NCBI GenBank assembly: GCA_963677375.2
Contig: CAXXIF010000002.1
Span: forward strand, 62,001-126,000
Source: Pseudaeromonas sp963677375
Lineage (GTDB): Bacteria; Pseudomonadota; Gammaproteobacteria; Enterobacterales; Aeromonadaceae
DNA: 64,000 nucleotides
Direction of reading: 5' to 3'
Below are positions 7,595 through 17,206 of this stretch, in pieces (the stretch's first letter is position 1; every line of letters begins with the position of its first letter). Under the pieces are notes generated by a model. That model searched no databases and was not told the origin of the DNA. It worked only from the letters and a program-made list of their open reading frames with translations. The position numbers and the translations under genes are program-made.

Positions 7595-7646
7595 CCGTTG
7601 GCGGCAAGGATGCCGCCGTCGAGCCTACAGGGATGTATTCACGGCG
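7595..7646 (+). repeat. 52-bp dispersed repeat, copy 1 (GGA-loop hairpin)
   Basis: This 52-base unit matches 23249-23300 (minus strand) at 45 of 52 positions with no gaps. It contains the stem GGCGGCA / TGCCGCC with loop AGGA (7600-7617), then a second AGGGATG motif. It lies in the 275-bp gap between the ABM gene and the gltD terminator, where I see no gene. Confidence 0.8.
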
Positions 7647-7725
7647 GGTCTGTGTTCGTCCTCACTTCCGGAGACCTCACTCTGGAGTTGCAGACTATAC
7701 CGACCCCGTCTGCGGACAGCAGACG

Positions 7726-7754
7726 AAAAAAAACCCGCCGAAGCGGGTTTTTTT
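7726..7754. terminator. Bidirectional intrinsic terminator after gltD
   Basis: The stem AACCCGC (7732-7738) / GCGGGTT (7743-7749) is flanked by A8 on one side and T7 on the other. It can stop gltBD transcription on the minus strand and rightward transcripts as well. Confidence 0.9.
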
Positions 7755-7770
7755 GTGCCAGCCGCAGCGC

Positions 7771-9237
7771 TTAGCGCGGCAGCGCGCTGGAGCCCATCAG
7801 GAACTGGTCCACTTCGCGGGCGCACTGGCGACCTTCACGAATGGCCCAGACCACCAGGGATTGACCGCGACGCATGTCACCGGCCGCGAACACCTTAGGC
7901 ACAGAGGTGGCATAGCAACCCGCGCCGTCGGTGGTGGCCTTGGCGTTGCCGCGGGCATCCTTGTCGATACCGAAGCTATCCAGCACCTTGGCCAGGGGCT
8001 GGGTAAAGCCCATCGCCAGGAACACCAGATCGGCCTTCAGTTCGAACTCAGAGCCGGCGATCTCGACCAGCTTACCATCCACGAACTCGACCTTGACCAG
8101 CTTGAGCGCGGTCAGCTTGCCGTTTTCACCGATGAACTCCTTGGTGGAGACGGCGAACTCGCGAACACAACCTTCCTCATGGGAGGAAGAGGTACGCAGC
8201 TTGAGCGGCCAGTAGGGCCAGGTCAGCTCTTTGTTCTCTTGCTCCGGCGGTTGCGGCATCACTTCCAGTTGCGTGATGGAGGCGGCACCGTGACGGTTGG
8301 AGGTACCGACGCAATCCGAGCCGGTATCACCACCACCAATCACCACCACATGCTTGCCAGCGGCGTGGATCGGGTTCTTGCTGTCACCGGCCACTTCCTT
8401 GTTCTGGGGAATGAGGAATTCCAGAGCAAAGTGAATGCCCGAGTTCTCACGACCCGGAACCGGCAGATCCCGCGGGGTCTCGGAGCCACCGGCCAGGATC
8501 ACTGCATCGAACTGGGCATCCAGCTCAGCCGGAGTCACCAGGGTCAAGGCATCATTGACCACGCCCTTGGGCAGGTCTTGGTCGCTGCACACCAGCGTCT
8601 TGGTCTTGAAGGTGACGCCTTCGGCAGCCAGTTGGGCGGCACGACGGTCGATGATCGACTTGTCGAGCTTGAAGTCCGGGATACCGTAACGCAGCAGACC
8701 ACCGACCCGATCGTTCTTCTCAAACAGGGTGACTTCGTGACCGACGCGAGCCAGTTGCTGAGCCGCGGCGAGGCCTGCGGGGCCACCACCGACCACAGCC
8801 ACCTTCTTGCCGGTCTTCACGGCAGCCGGTTGCGGCAGAACCCAGCCGTTTTCCCAGGCGCGATCAATGATGGCGCGTTCGATAGACTTGATGCCCACCG
8901 GTGCGGCATTGATGCCCAGAGTACAGGCCGCTTCACACGGGGCCGGACAGATCCGGCCTGTGAATTCGGGGAAGTTGTTGGTGGAGTGCAGCACGGTGAT
9001 CGCCTGCTGCCAGTTGCCACGGTAAACCAGATCATTCCAGTCCGGGATGATGTTGTTCACCGGGCAGCCGTTGTTACAGAACGGGATACCACAATCCATG
9101 CAGCGGGCGCCCTGCTGCTTGGCTTCTTCTACGGTCAGGGTTGGCACGAACTCGCCATAATGTTTGACGCGTTCAGCAACCGGGGCGTAGGTCTCTTTGA
9201 CTCGCTCGAATTCGAGAAAACCGGTTGGCTTACCCAT
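7771..9237 (-). CDS. gltD: Glutamate synthase (NADPH) small subunit
   Basis: This 488-residue beta subunit of GOGAT passes electrons from NADPH through FAD and iron-sulfur clusters to GltB. The N-terminal Cys motifs for [4Fe-4S] clusters are seen in CMDCGIPFCNNGCPV and ICPAPCEAAC (residues about 45-110). The FAD-binding VAVVGGGPAGLAAA lies near residue 147. The NADPH-binding VVIGGGDTGSDC lies near residue 290. Its ATG overlaps the gltB stop by one base (TAATG), so the two subunits are translationally coupled. A terminator follows it. Length is close to the usual value for the family. Confidence 0.97.
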   Translation of the reverse strand: MGKPTGFLEFERVKETYAPVAERVKHYGEFVPTLTVEEAKQQGARCMDCGIPFCNNGCPVNNIIPDWNDLVYRGNWQQAITVLHSTNNFPEFTGRICPAPCEAACTLGINAAPVGIKSIERAIIDRAWENGWVLPQPAAVKTGKKVAVVGGGPAGLAAAQQLARVGHEVTLFEKNDRVGGLLRYGIPDFKLDKSIIDRRAAQLAAEGVTFKTKTLVCSDQDLPKGVVNDALTLVTPAELDAQFDAVILAGGSETPRDLPVPGRENSGIHFALEFLIPQNKEVAGDSKNPIHAAGKHVVVIGGGDTGSDCVGTSNRHGAASITQLEVMPQPPEQENKELTWPYWPLKLRTSSSHEEGCVREFAVSTKEFIGENGKLTALKLVKVEFVDGKLVEIAGSEFELKADLVFLAMGFTQPLAKVLDSFGIDKDARGNAKATTDGAGCYATSVPKVFAAGDMRRGQSLVVWAIREGRQCAREVDQFLMGSSALPR

Positions 9238-12200
9238 TACGCAATCTCCTTCTGCTGTTGCTTGGCCGCTGCCAATTCCGTCAGGGCGCGGCGATATTCA
9301 TTCGGATAGACCTTGACGAACTTGCCTCGGTAGCTGTCCCAATCGGCCAGGATAGACTTGGCACGCGGGCTGCCGGTGAGTTCGGCCTGCTGGGCGATGA
9401 GGCCCTTGAGCAGCACTTCATCGGCCTCACCCAGGTGACGCGGTTCATCCTGAGATTGCTGGGCGGCGGCCTGCACTTTCTCCAGAGCAACCTGCGCCAT
9501 GTTGCAACGATCGGCGAAGGTTTCGTCTTCATCCAGCACGTAGGCGATACCACCCGACATACCGGCTGCAAAGTTGCGGCCCGTCTGACCCAGCACCACC
9601 ACGGTACCACCGGTCATGTATTCGCAGCCGTGATCACCGACCCCTTCAACCACAGCCGTACCACCGGAGTTACGGACGCAGAAGCGTTCGCCGGCGACAC
9701 CATTGAGGAAGGCTTCGCCGTCGGTGGCACCGTACATCACGGTATTACCGCAGATGATGTTGCGAGACGGCTCCGGCGTGAAGGCATCACTCGGACGTAT
9801 GATGACGCGACCACCGGAGAGGCCCTTGGCCACATAGTCGTTGCCTTCACCCACCAGCTCGATGGTGATCCCCTTGGCCAGGAAGGCAGCAAAGCTCTGA
9901 CCGGCAGTACCGTTCAGGCGTACCTGAATGGTGCCGACTGGCAGACCGTCGTTGCCATAACGCTTGGCCACTTCACCGGAGAGCATGGCGCCCACGGTAC
10001 GGTTGATGTTCTTGACTGGCAGTTCAATCTTGACCGCTTCACCCTTCTCCAGGGCTGGCTTGGCCAAAGCCACCAGTTGCTGATCCAGCGCCTTCTCCAG
10101 CGCATGATCCTGGGTATCGGTGTGCAGACGCGCCACAGAAGCCGGAACGTCCGGTTGGAAGAAGATCTTGGAGAAGTCCAGACCCTGAGCCTTCCAGTGT
10201 TCAACACCGGCACGCTTGTCCAGCAGGTCAGAGCGACCGATCAGATCGTCGAACTTGCGGATGCCCATCTCGGCCATCAGCTGACGCACTTCTTCGGCGA
10301 CGAAGAAGAAATAGTTGACCACGTGCTCCGGCTGACCGGTGAAGCGCTTACGCAGTTCCGGGTCCTGAGTCGCCACGCCCACCGGGCAGGTGTTCAGGTG
10401 GCACTTACGCATCATGATGCAGCCTTGCACCACCAGCGGCGCTGTGGCGAAACCGAACTCGTCAGCACCCAGCAGAGCGCCGATGATGACGTCACGGCCG
10501 GTCTTCATCTGACCATCAACCTGGACGCGGATGCGGCTACGCAGTTGGTTCAGTACCAGGGTCTGTTGGGTTTCAGCCAGACCCAGTTCCCAGGAGGAAC
10601 CGGCATGCTTGATGGAGGATTGCGGTGATGCACCGGTACCACCGTCATGACCGGCGATGACCAGGTGGTCGGCCTTGGCCTTGGAGACACCGGCAGCCAC
10701 TGTACCCACACCCACTTCCGACACCAGCTTCACCGAGATGGAGGCGGTGTAGTTGACGTTCTTCAGATCGTGGATCAGCTGGGCCAAATCCTCGATGGAA
10801 TAGATGTCATGGTGCGGTGGCGGGGAAATCAAACCCACACCCGGCACTGAGTGACGCAGGAAACCGATATATTCGGAAACCTTGTGTCCTGGCAGCTGAC
10901 CGCCCTCACCCGGCTTGGCACCTTGGGCCATCTTGATCTGGATCTGGTCGGCATTGACCAGATATTCGGCAGTGACGCCGAAGCGACCGGATGCGACCTG
11001 CTTGATGGCCGAGCGCAGGCTATCGCCGGCTTGCAGTTGCAGATCCCGCTCGATACGGGAAGCACCGATGATTTCGGACAACAGGGTCGGCTGGCTGACC
11101 GGAATGAAACGCTTGGCATCTTCGCCGCCTTCACCGGTATTGGACTTGCCGCCAATCCGGTTCATCGCGACCGCCAGCGTGGTATGCGCCTCGGTAGAGA
11201 TAGAGCCCAACGACATGGCGCCGGTGGCGAAACGCTTGACGATCTCCTTGGCGGATTCGACTTCGTCCAGCGGTACAGGCTCTGCCGCCTTCTTGATCTC
11301 GAACAGGCCACGCAAGGTCAGGTGACGCTTGCTCTGGTCATTGATGATCTGGGCGTATTCCTTGTAGTTCTCGAACTTGCCGCTGCGGGTCGCGTGTTGC
11401 AGCTTGGCAATGGCGTCCGGCGTCCACATGTGTTCTTCACCGCGGATACGGAAGGCGTAGTCGCCACCGGCATCCAGCATCTCGGACAGTACCGGATCGG
11501 CGGAGAAGGCCGCATCGTGCAGACGGATGGCTTCTTCGGCAACTTCAAACAGACCTATCCCTTCCACATTGGACGGGGTGCCGGTGAAGTACTTCTCGAC
11601 GAAGGCCTTCTGCAGACCGACGGCTTCGAAGATCTGAGCACCTGTGTAGGACATGTAGGTGGAGATACCCATCTTGGACATCACCTTGCACAGACCCTTG
11701 CCGACCGCCTTGGTGAAGTTCTTCACATACTTCTCGGCCTTCTCGGTATCGCCTTGCGCCATTTGACGCAGGGTTTCAACCGCCAGCCAAGGGTGAACCG
11801 CTTCGGCACCGTAACCACCCAGCAGCGCGAAGTGATGCACTTCACGGGCGGAGCCGGTTTCGACCACCAGACCCGTGCTGGTACGCAGACCGCGCTTGAC
11901 CAGACGTTGGTGCACGGCAGACGTCGCCAGCAACGCCGGGATCGCCAGCTGATCCTTGGCCACCTTGCGGTCGGAGAGGATCAGGATATTGGAGCCATGC
12001 TTGACGGCATCTTCGGCTTCTGCGGCAAGCGAGGCCAGACGGGCTTCGATCCCTTCCTTGCCCCATGCTAGCGGATAGGTGATATCCAGTTCATGAGAGC
12101 GGAATTTGTTACCGGTGAACTGCTCGATATCGCGGATCTTCTCCATCTGTTTGGCAGAGAGGACCGGCTGGGTCACTTCCAGACGGATCGGCGGATTGAT

Positions 12201-13877
12201 ATCGGCATTGTTCAGCAGGTTCGGCTTGGGCCCGATGAAGGAGACCAGGGACATCACCAACTCTTCGCGGATCGGGTCGATGGGCGGGTTGGTGACCTGG
12301 GCAAACAGCTGACGGAAGTAGCTGTACAGCGGCTTCTCTTTCTTCGACAACACGGTCAGCGCCGAGTCGTTACCCATGGAGCCAATAGCTTCTTCGCCAT
12401 TTTCCGCCATCGGCGTCATCAGCAGCTTGATATCTTCCTGGGTGTAACCAAAGGCCTGTTGCAGCTCGAGCACTTCTGCTCCGTGCTCGGCCGGAGCCAC
12501 ATCGCCAGCAATGTCATCCAGCTTGATGCGGATCTTGTCGATCCACTCGGCATACGGCTTGGCATGGGCCAGGGAGTTTTTCAGCTCCTGGTCATCGATG
12601 ATACGACCCTGTTCCATGTCGATGAGGAACATCTTGCCGGGCTGCAGGCGCCACTTCTGGGCGATACGGGACTCATCAATCGGCAGCACACCAGACTCGG
12701 AGGCCATGACCACCAGGTCGTCCTTGGTCACCAGGTAGCGGGCCGGACGCAGACCGTTCCGGTCCAGCGTAGCGCCGATTTGACGACCATCGGTGAAGGC
12801 GACGGCAGCAGGGCCATCCCAGGGTTCCATCATGGCCGCATGGTATTCATAGAAGGCGCGACGCTTGTTATCCATGGTGCTGTGCTTTTCCCAGGCTTCC
12901 GGGATCATCATCATCACCGCATGGGCCAGGGAGTAACCGCCCATGACCAGCAGTTCCAGCGCGTTATCGAAGGAGGCTGAGTCAGACTGCCCCGGATAGA
13001 TCAACGGCCAGACCTTGTTCAGATCGTCACCCAGTACCGGGGAGGTGATGGCGCGTTCGCGGGCGCGCATCCAGTTGACGTTACCACGGACCGTGTTGAT
13101 TTCCCCGTTGTGGGCAATCAGACGGAAGGGGTGAGCCAGATCCCAGGTCGGGAAGGTATTGGTGGAGAAGCGTTGGTGAACCAGCGCCAGGGCTGAGACG
13201 AAACGGGGATCGGCCAAGTCGTTGTAATAGACACCAACCTGATCGGCCAGCAGCAGGCCCTTGTAGTTCACGGTACGAGCCGAGAAGGAAGGCACGTAGA
13301 ACTCGCCGCAGTGCTTGAGCTTCAGCGCACGGATGGCGTGGGAACAACGTTTGCGAATGATGTACAGCTTACGTTCCAGGGCATCAGTGACCAGGATGTC
13401 ACTGCCGCGACCGATGAAAATCTGACGGATCACCGGCTCTTTAGCCTTGACCACAGGCGACATAGGGCAGTCGGCGTTCACCGGCACATCCCGCCAGCCC
13501 AGCACGATCTGACCTTCGGCACGCACGGCACGTTCGATCTCTTCCTCACACGCCATGCGGGAGGCCGTCTCTTGCGGCAGGAAGATCATACCAACGCCAT
13601 ACTCACCATCTGCGGGCAGCGTCACGCCTTGCTTGGCCATCTCGGCACGGTAGAGTTGATCCGGGATCTGTAACAGGATGCCGGCGCCATCGCCTTGCAG
13701 CGGGTCAGCACCGACCGCACCCCGGTGATCCAGGTTTTTCAGGATCAATAATCCTTGTTCAACGATACTGTGGCTCTTCTGCCCTTTCATGTGGGCTACA
13801 AAGCCAACACCACAGGCGTCGTGTTCGTTCGCAGGGTCGTAAAGGCCCTGGCGCTGGGGTACCGCCGATTCCATCAC
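9237..13877 (-). CDS. gltB: Glutamate synthase (NADPH) large subunit
   Basis: The 1546-residue alpha subunit transfers the amide of glutamine to 2-oxoglutarate, the entry of ammonia into glutamate. The N-terminal glutamine amidotransferase (class II, Ntn) domain begins at Cys22 in HDACGVGF, so the first 21 residues are a propeptide to be removed. Next come the central domain and the FMN-binding synthase domain, with GAKPGEGGQLPGHK and SPPPHHDIYSIEDLAQLI. The [3Fe-4S] Cys region CHLNTCPVG follows, and the C-terminal GXGXG beta-helix domain closes the protein. It is first in the gltBD operon, behind a strong promoter and a terminator-like hairpin in the leader. Confidence 0.98.
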   Translation of the reverse strand: MMESAVPQRQGLYDPANEHDACGVGFVAHMKGQKSHSIVEQGLLILKNLDHRGAVGADPLQGDGAGILLQIPDQLYRAEMAKQGVTLPADGEYGVGMIFLPQETASRMACEEEIERAVRAEGQIVLGWRDVPVNADCPMSPVVKAKEPVIRQIFIGRGSDILVTDALERKLYIIRKRCSHAIRALKLKHCGEFYVPSFSARTVNYKGLLLADQVGVYYNDLADPRFVSALALVHQRFSTNTFPTWDLAHPFRLIAHNGEINTVRGNVNWMRARERAITSPVLGDDLNKVWPLIYPGQSDSASFDNALELLVMGGYSLAHAVMMMIPEAWEKHSTMDNKRRAFYEYHAAMMEPWDGPAAVAFTDGRQIGATLDRNGLRPARYLVTKDDLVVMASESGVLPIDESRIAQKWRLQPGKMFLIDMEQGRIIDDQELKNSLAHAKPYAEWIDKIRIKLDDIAGDVAPAEHGAEVLELQQAFGYTQEDIKLLMTPMAENGEEAIGSMGNDSALTVLSKKEKPLYSYFRQLFAQVTNPPIDPIREELVMSLVSFIGPKPNLLNNADINPPIRLEVTQPVLSAKQMEKIRDIEQFTGNKFRSHELDITYPLAWGKEGIEARLASLAAEAEDAVKHGSNILILSDRKVAKDQLAIPALLATSAVHQRLVKRGLRTSTGLVVETGSAREVHHFALLGGYGAEAVHPWLAVETLRQMAQGDTEKAEKYVKNFTKAVGKGLCKVMSKMGISTYMSYTGAQIFEAVGLQKAFVEKYFTGTPSNVEGIGLFEVAEEAIRLHDAAFSADPVLSEMLDAGGDYAFRIRGEEHMWTPDAIAKLQHATRSGKFENYKEYAQIINDQSKRHLTLRGLFEIKKAAEPVPLDEVESAKEIVKRFATGAMSLGSISTEAHTTLAVAMNRIGGKSNTGEGGEDAKRFIPVSQPTLLSEIIGASRIERDLQLQAGDSLRSAIKQVASGRFGVTAEYLVNADQIQIKMAQGAKPGEGGQLPGHKVSEYIGFLRHSVPGVGLISPPPHHDIYSIEDLAQLIHDLKNVNYTASISVKLVSEVGVGTVAAGVSKAKADHLVIAGHDGGTGASPQSSIKHAGSSWELGLAETQQTLVLNQLRSRIRVQVDGQMKTGRDVIIGALLGADEFGFATAPLVVQGCIMMRKCHLNTCPVGVATQDPELRKRFTGQPEHVVNYFFFVAEEVRQLMAEMGIRKFDDLIGRSDLLDKRAGVEHWKAQGLDFSKIFFQPDVPASVARLHTDTQDHALEKALDQQLVALAKPALEKGEAVKIELPVKNINRTVGAMLSGEVAKRYGNDGLPVGTIQVRLNGTAGQSFAAFLAKGITIELVGEGNDYVAKGLSGGRVIIRPSDAFTPEPSRNIICGNTVMYGATDGEAFLNGVAGERFCVRNSGGTAVVEGVGDHGCEYMTGGTVVVLGQTGRNFAAGMSGGIAYVLDEDETFADRCNMAQVALEKVQAAAQQSQDEPRHLGEADEVLLKGLIAQQAELTGSPRAKSILADWDSYRGKFVKVYPNEYRRALTELAAAKQQQKEIA

Positions 13878-13916
13878 GCTTGAATCCTCTCAATCTATCT
13901 CGGGTCCATCCGCAGA

Positions 13917-13942
13917 GAAAAAAAGCTGGCATCTACCAGCTT
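13917..13942 (-). terminator. Terminator-like hairpin in the gltB leader
   Basis: On the minus strand AAGCTGG / CCAGCTT (13942-13936 with 13929-13923) has a 6-base loop and is followed by T7. It sits between the predicted gltB promoter and its start codon, about 40 bases before the ATG. An overlapping CAGC-CAA-GCTG pairing would compete with its 5' arm. Premature termination (attenuation) is therefore possible. Confidence 0.6.
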
Positions 13943-13972
13943 GGCTGTCACTCTGAGGGCTTGTAACGGGCG

Positions 13973-14001
13973 AATATACTGTGATTCCCGCCCCAATTCA
14001 A
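13973..14001 (-). promoter_or_regulatory. Predicted sigma70 promoter of gltBD
   Basis: On the minus strand TTGAAT (14001-13996) and TATATT (13978-13973) are spaced by exactly 17 bases. The start of transcription would be near 13966, giving a leader of about 90 bases. Confidence 0.7.
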
Positions 14002-14644
14002 GGCAACCTGCTGGCAGCCAATGCGACTCTTTTACGCTAAAAAAACATTAGAATTTAGTGACTTATATCTAAAACACCAGAATAGTGCGCCTTGCATCAA
14101 TTTTGCTCAATACCAAGCACCGACATATCCACGCCTATATACCGCTGCAATAGCAAAAGCACAGCGCGTTAACCGCAGTTTTACATATTAAACGTTTAGT
14201 AAATGCGTTAATTTCAGAGTTTTATTTCGTTTATCCAACCAAACACAGAGTCCACACCGGCAACGCAAGTGAGAGTAGATCGCATTTAAGCACTGTCCGG
14301 GCACGAATTACCGCTAAACATGGATTATTTTTAAACCAATGAGCCGTTTTAGCTCGGTTTTTCTGCCCGTTGCATGGAATCCCACCGTCTGTGAAAAAAA
14401 ATTCAATTTGTGAGCTTATCGACTAATTTTCAGCCACTAGAGCACAGGAACCTAGGAACTGTATGCAGCCCCTTACTTTGCGACTCCTGTTTGATCAACA
14501 CAGCCCAATGCCGACAGACATCGCAGCACACGACTGCGCTGTAAACCTGTCCTCGCGTGATTACTGCCATCCCGGGCTGCTAGCCAGCGATGGCTAGTGA
14601 TATCATGTCGCCCAATCAATCAGTGACTGACAAGCGAGTACCCC

Positions 14645-15340
14645 ATGAAAGTAGGCATCATAGGTGCGATGGACCAGGAAGTAGCCCTGTTACGGGCCCA
14701 GATGAGTGACGTTGAGGAACTCACGCTGGCCGGTTGTGAATTTTTCAGTGGCACCCTGGCGGGCCAGAACGTGGTGCTAACCCGCTCCGGGATCGGCAAG
14801 GTTGCCGCCGCTGTCGCCACCACCCTGCTGCTGGATCGCTTCACACCGGATTGCGTCATCAATACCGGCTCGGCCGGTGGTTTTGACCCTGAGCTGCATA
14901 TTGGCGATGTGGTCATCTCCAGCGAAGTACGCCATCACGATGTGGATGTGACCGGCTTTGGCTATGAAATCGGTCAGGTGCCGCGCATGCCAGCGGCCTT
15001 CATCGCCGATGAACGCCTCAAAGCCATAGCCCGCGCTGCGGTGGCCGAGCTGCAGGACGGGATACAGAGCAAGGAAGGGCTTGTCTGCACGGGTGATCAG
15101 TTCATGTGTGATCCGGCGCGTATCGCCAAGGCACGGGAAGATTTCCCGACCATGACGGCCGTGGAGATGGAAGGAGCGGCGATTGCCCAGGTCTGTCATC
15201 AGTTCGACGTCCCCTTCGTGGTAACCCGCTCCTTGTCCGATATCGCGGGCAAGGAGTCGCCAGATTCTTTTGACGCCTATCTGGAGATAGCGGCCCGCAA
15301 CTCCTCGGTCATGGTCATGGCCATGCTCAAGCGGATGTAA
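14645..15340 (+). CDS. mtnN: 5'-methylthioadenosine/S-adenosylhomocysteine nucleosidase
   Basis: The 231-residue enzyme (Pfs) removes adenine from methylthioadenosine, S-adenosylhomocysteine and 5'-deoxyadenosine. It recycles the by-products of SAM use and supplies S-ribosylhomocysteine for AI-2 synthesis. Family signatures seen are KVGIIGAMDQEVALL at the N-terminus, NTGSAGGF (about 77), the EMEGAAIAQVC substrate loop (about 173) and RSLSDIAGKE with the catalytic Asp (about 197). The start ATG 14645 is clear. cbiB follows after four bases and btuF overlaps cbiB, the same arrangement I know from Vibrio and relatives. Confidence 0.96.
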   Translation: MKVGIIGAMDQEVALLRAQMSDVEELTLAGCEFFSGTLAGQNVVLTRSGIGKVAAAVATTLLLDRFTPDCVINTGSAGGFDPELHIGDVVISSEVRHHDVDVTGFGYEIGQVPRMPAAFIADERLKAIARAAVAELQDGIQSKEGLVCTGDQFMCDPARIAKAREDFPTMTAVEMEGAAIAQVCHQFDVPFVVTRSLSDIAGKESPDSFDAYLEIAARNSSVMVMAMLKRM

Positions 15341-15343
15341 GCT

Positions 15344-16306
15344 GTGGATACCTCGCTGCTGTTGACCCTGTTCGAACAACCGGCCAGCCTGTTGGGGCTG
15401 GCGCTGCTGCTGGAGTGGTTATTGCCGTTACCCACCAGCGTAAAGCCCTCCGCCGTAATCCCCCTGCTGGAGCGGTTGAGTCTCAAAGTCAATCGCCGGG
15501 GTTCTCCGGCCACCCAGCAATGGCTGGCCGGATTGTTGACGCCGTTAACCGTGTTATTTCCCGTCCTGTTGGGGCAATGGGCGCTCCGCAATCTGTCGCT
15601 CTCCGAAGCACTGTTTGATCTGGTGCTGCTGCTGTGGCTGATTGAATGGCGCCCCCTGAAAAACGAGTCCCGGGGGCTCCAGCAGCTGATCCGGGCCAAC
15701 AAGCTCAACATGGCGCGCCTGCAACTGGCTCGCTGGACCCGGCGAGATACGGCTCGTTTAAGCCTGATGGGGGTGTGCAAGGCCGCCAGCGAAATGACCA
15801 TTCTGCGTTGGCTCGGGCAATGGTTCGGTGTCGGCTTCTGGTTTTTGGTGGCAGGCATTGAAGGTGCTCTGACCTTCCGCTTACTGCAACTGATGGCTCA
15901 GGCCTTCACACCGAAACTACCGCGTAATCTACTGTTCGGTGAGTTCTGCTGTCGACTCTACCGCCTGTCGTTACTGCTCCCCGGCTGGTTTGCCACCCTG
16001 TTACTCGGAGCCTTCCCGGGCGGCGGTCATGCCCTGCTGGCCGCATTCCGGCAAGCCAAAGGCTGGCACAGCTCCGGTAGCGGCGCTCTGTTGGCCGCCA
16101 TGGCCGCAGGTCTGGGCATCAGCCTCGGTGGCCCACGTTTCTATCTGGAGCAAAAAATCCGCTACGTGCGCCTCGGTGGCCCCCAAGAGCCCGATCTTCA
16201 AGCCTTCACCCGGGTCCATCAGCGCTTGACCGCCTTGAGCATGCTGCTGTTGGTGCTCTTGTTCGGTTTCGAAGGAATCGCCTTTTATGCGCAGCATCTG
16301 CGTTAG
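15344..16306 (+). CDS. cbiB: Adenosylcobinamide-phosphate synthase family protein (CbiB/CobD)
   Basis: The 320-residue, multi-helix membrane protein is of the CbiB/CobD family, which attaches aminopropanol (phosphate) to adenosylcobyric acid in cobalamin assembly. It starts with GTG at 15344, four bases after the mtnN stop. Hydrophobic helices occur at about 5-25, 55-90, 155-170, 205-225 and 295-312. It is more divergent than enterobacterial CbiB, and no other cobalamin-synthesis genes are seen here, so salvage or a changed role is possible. The last 20 bases overlap btuF, which delivers vitamin B12, supporting a cobamide function. Confidence 0.75.
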   Translation: MDTSLLLTLFEQPASLLGLALLLEWLLPLPTSVKPSAVIPLLERLSLKVNRRGSPATQQWLAGLLTPLTVLFPVLLGQWALRNLSLSEALFDLVLLLWLIEWRPLKNESRGLQQLIRANKLNMARLQLARWTRRDTARLSLMGVCKAASEMTILRWLGQWFGVGFWFLVAGIEGALTFRLLQLMAQAFTPKLPRNLLFGEFCCRLYRLSLLLPGWFATLLLGAFPGGGHALLAAFRQAKGWHSSGSGALLAAMAAGLGISLGGPRFYLEQKIRYVRLGGPQEPDLQAFTRVHQRLTALSMLLLVLLFGFEGIAFYAQHLR

Positions 16307-17105
16307 CCTGCTCTGGGGGCTGTTGTTGGTCGCAACAGCCCGGGCAGGAACGCCAGCCACGCCCCAACGGCTGGTGAGCCTGACGCCCCATATCACCGAG
16401 CTCTTGTTCTCCATCGGTGCCGGCCCCCAGATCATTGCCACCGATGAGGCCAGTGATTGGCCCGTTGCTGTGAAACAACTCCCCCATGTCGCCAATTACC
16501 AGAGCATCAACATGGAGCGCCTGCTGGCCCTGCAACCCGATCTGGTGGTGCTATGGAGTGGCTACCAGCGGTTGATGGTGAACCAAATCCAGGCGCTCGG
16601 TATTCCAGTGCTACTGATCGACTCCCAGCGTTTGCAGGATCTCCCGCGGGATCTCCGCATTCTGGGTCAGGCCACTGGCCATGTCGCCACGGCCGATACC
16701 CTAGCTCAGCAGGCCGAACAGGAACTCCAGCGCTTGCAGCGGCAATATCAGCCCCGCAAACCGGTCCGACTGCTCTATCAACTCTGGTCTCCTCCTCTGA
16801 CTACTGTGGCCCACGGCAGCTGGATTCAGGATGCCATCAGCCTGTGCGGGGGGGTGAATCCCTTTGCCGATAGTCCGGCCCCCTACCCTCAAATCAGTGA
16901 GGAGGCCGTATTGGTGCAACAACCGGAACTCATCATCACAGCCCAAGACCAGCAGAGTCTGGGCCGCTGGCTCCGTTGGCCCCAACTCCCGGCTGTGCAA
17001 CATCAGCAGTTGAAGGTCAGCCAGCCGGATCGACTGCAACGCCTGACCTTGCGCACTCTGGCGGGCATTGATGAACTCTGCCAGCTCATCGATCAGGCGC
17101 GCTGA
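16287..17105 (+). CDS. btuF: Vitamin B12 ABC transporter substrate-binding protein
   Basis: This 272-residue periplasmic cobalamin-binding protein has a signal peptide (residues 1-20, ending ATARA) followed by the BtuF/FhuD fold. Visible landmarks are RLVSLTPHITELLFSIGAG and ATDEASDWP near the N-lobe, NMERLLALQPDLVV, then SWIQDAISLCGGVNPF in the C-lobe. It hands B12 from BtuB to BtuCD; neither is in this window. It overlaps the end of cbiB by 20 bases and closes the mtnN-cbiB-btuF operon. Confidence 0.9.
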   Translation: MRSICVSLLWGLLLVATARAGTPATPQRLVSLTPHITELLFSIGAGPQIIATDEASDWPVAVKQLPHVANYQSINMERLLALQPDLVVLWSGYQRLMVNQIQALGIPVLLIDSQRLQDLPRDLRILGQATGHVATADTLAQQAEQELQRLQRQYQPRKPVRLLYQLWSPPLTTVAHGSWIQDAISLCGGVNPFADSPAPYPQISEEAVLVQQPELIITAQDQQSLGRWLRWPQLPAVQHQQLKVSQPDRLQRLTLRTLAGIDELCQLIDQAR

Positions 17106-17206
17106 TCTATTTTCCTCATGGGTTACCAGCAATCGATAAACAGGTCTGACCTCATCCAGATTCGACTATCCTGATTAGACGGTTTACTCATTTCGCAGGG
17201 ATAGCC

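Larger units (their letters stand above)
13878..14644. other. gltB/mtnN divergent intergenic region
   Basis: No gene is seen in this 767-bp AT-richer stretch. It holds the gltB promoter (13973-14001) and leader hairpin (13917-13942) on the minus strand. On the mtnN side a short inverted repeat, CTAGCCA / TGGCTAG, lies at about 14579-14596. The middle has runs of A and T but no further motif I can name. Confidence 0.6.

Noticed and set aside
9225..13673. Several long plus-strand open frames opposite gltB and gltD
   Set aside because: They are antisense shadows of GC-rich coding sequence (His/Gln/Gly-rich), with no start signals; gltBD homology is decisive.
13890..13950. Possible 18-codon leader peptide (GTG start) over the gltB leader hairpin
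   Set aside because: No convincing ribosome site and no run of a regulatory amino acid; kept only as a detail of the attenuator idea.
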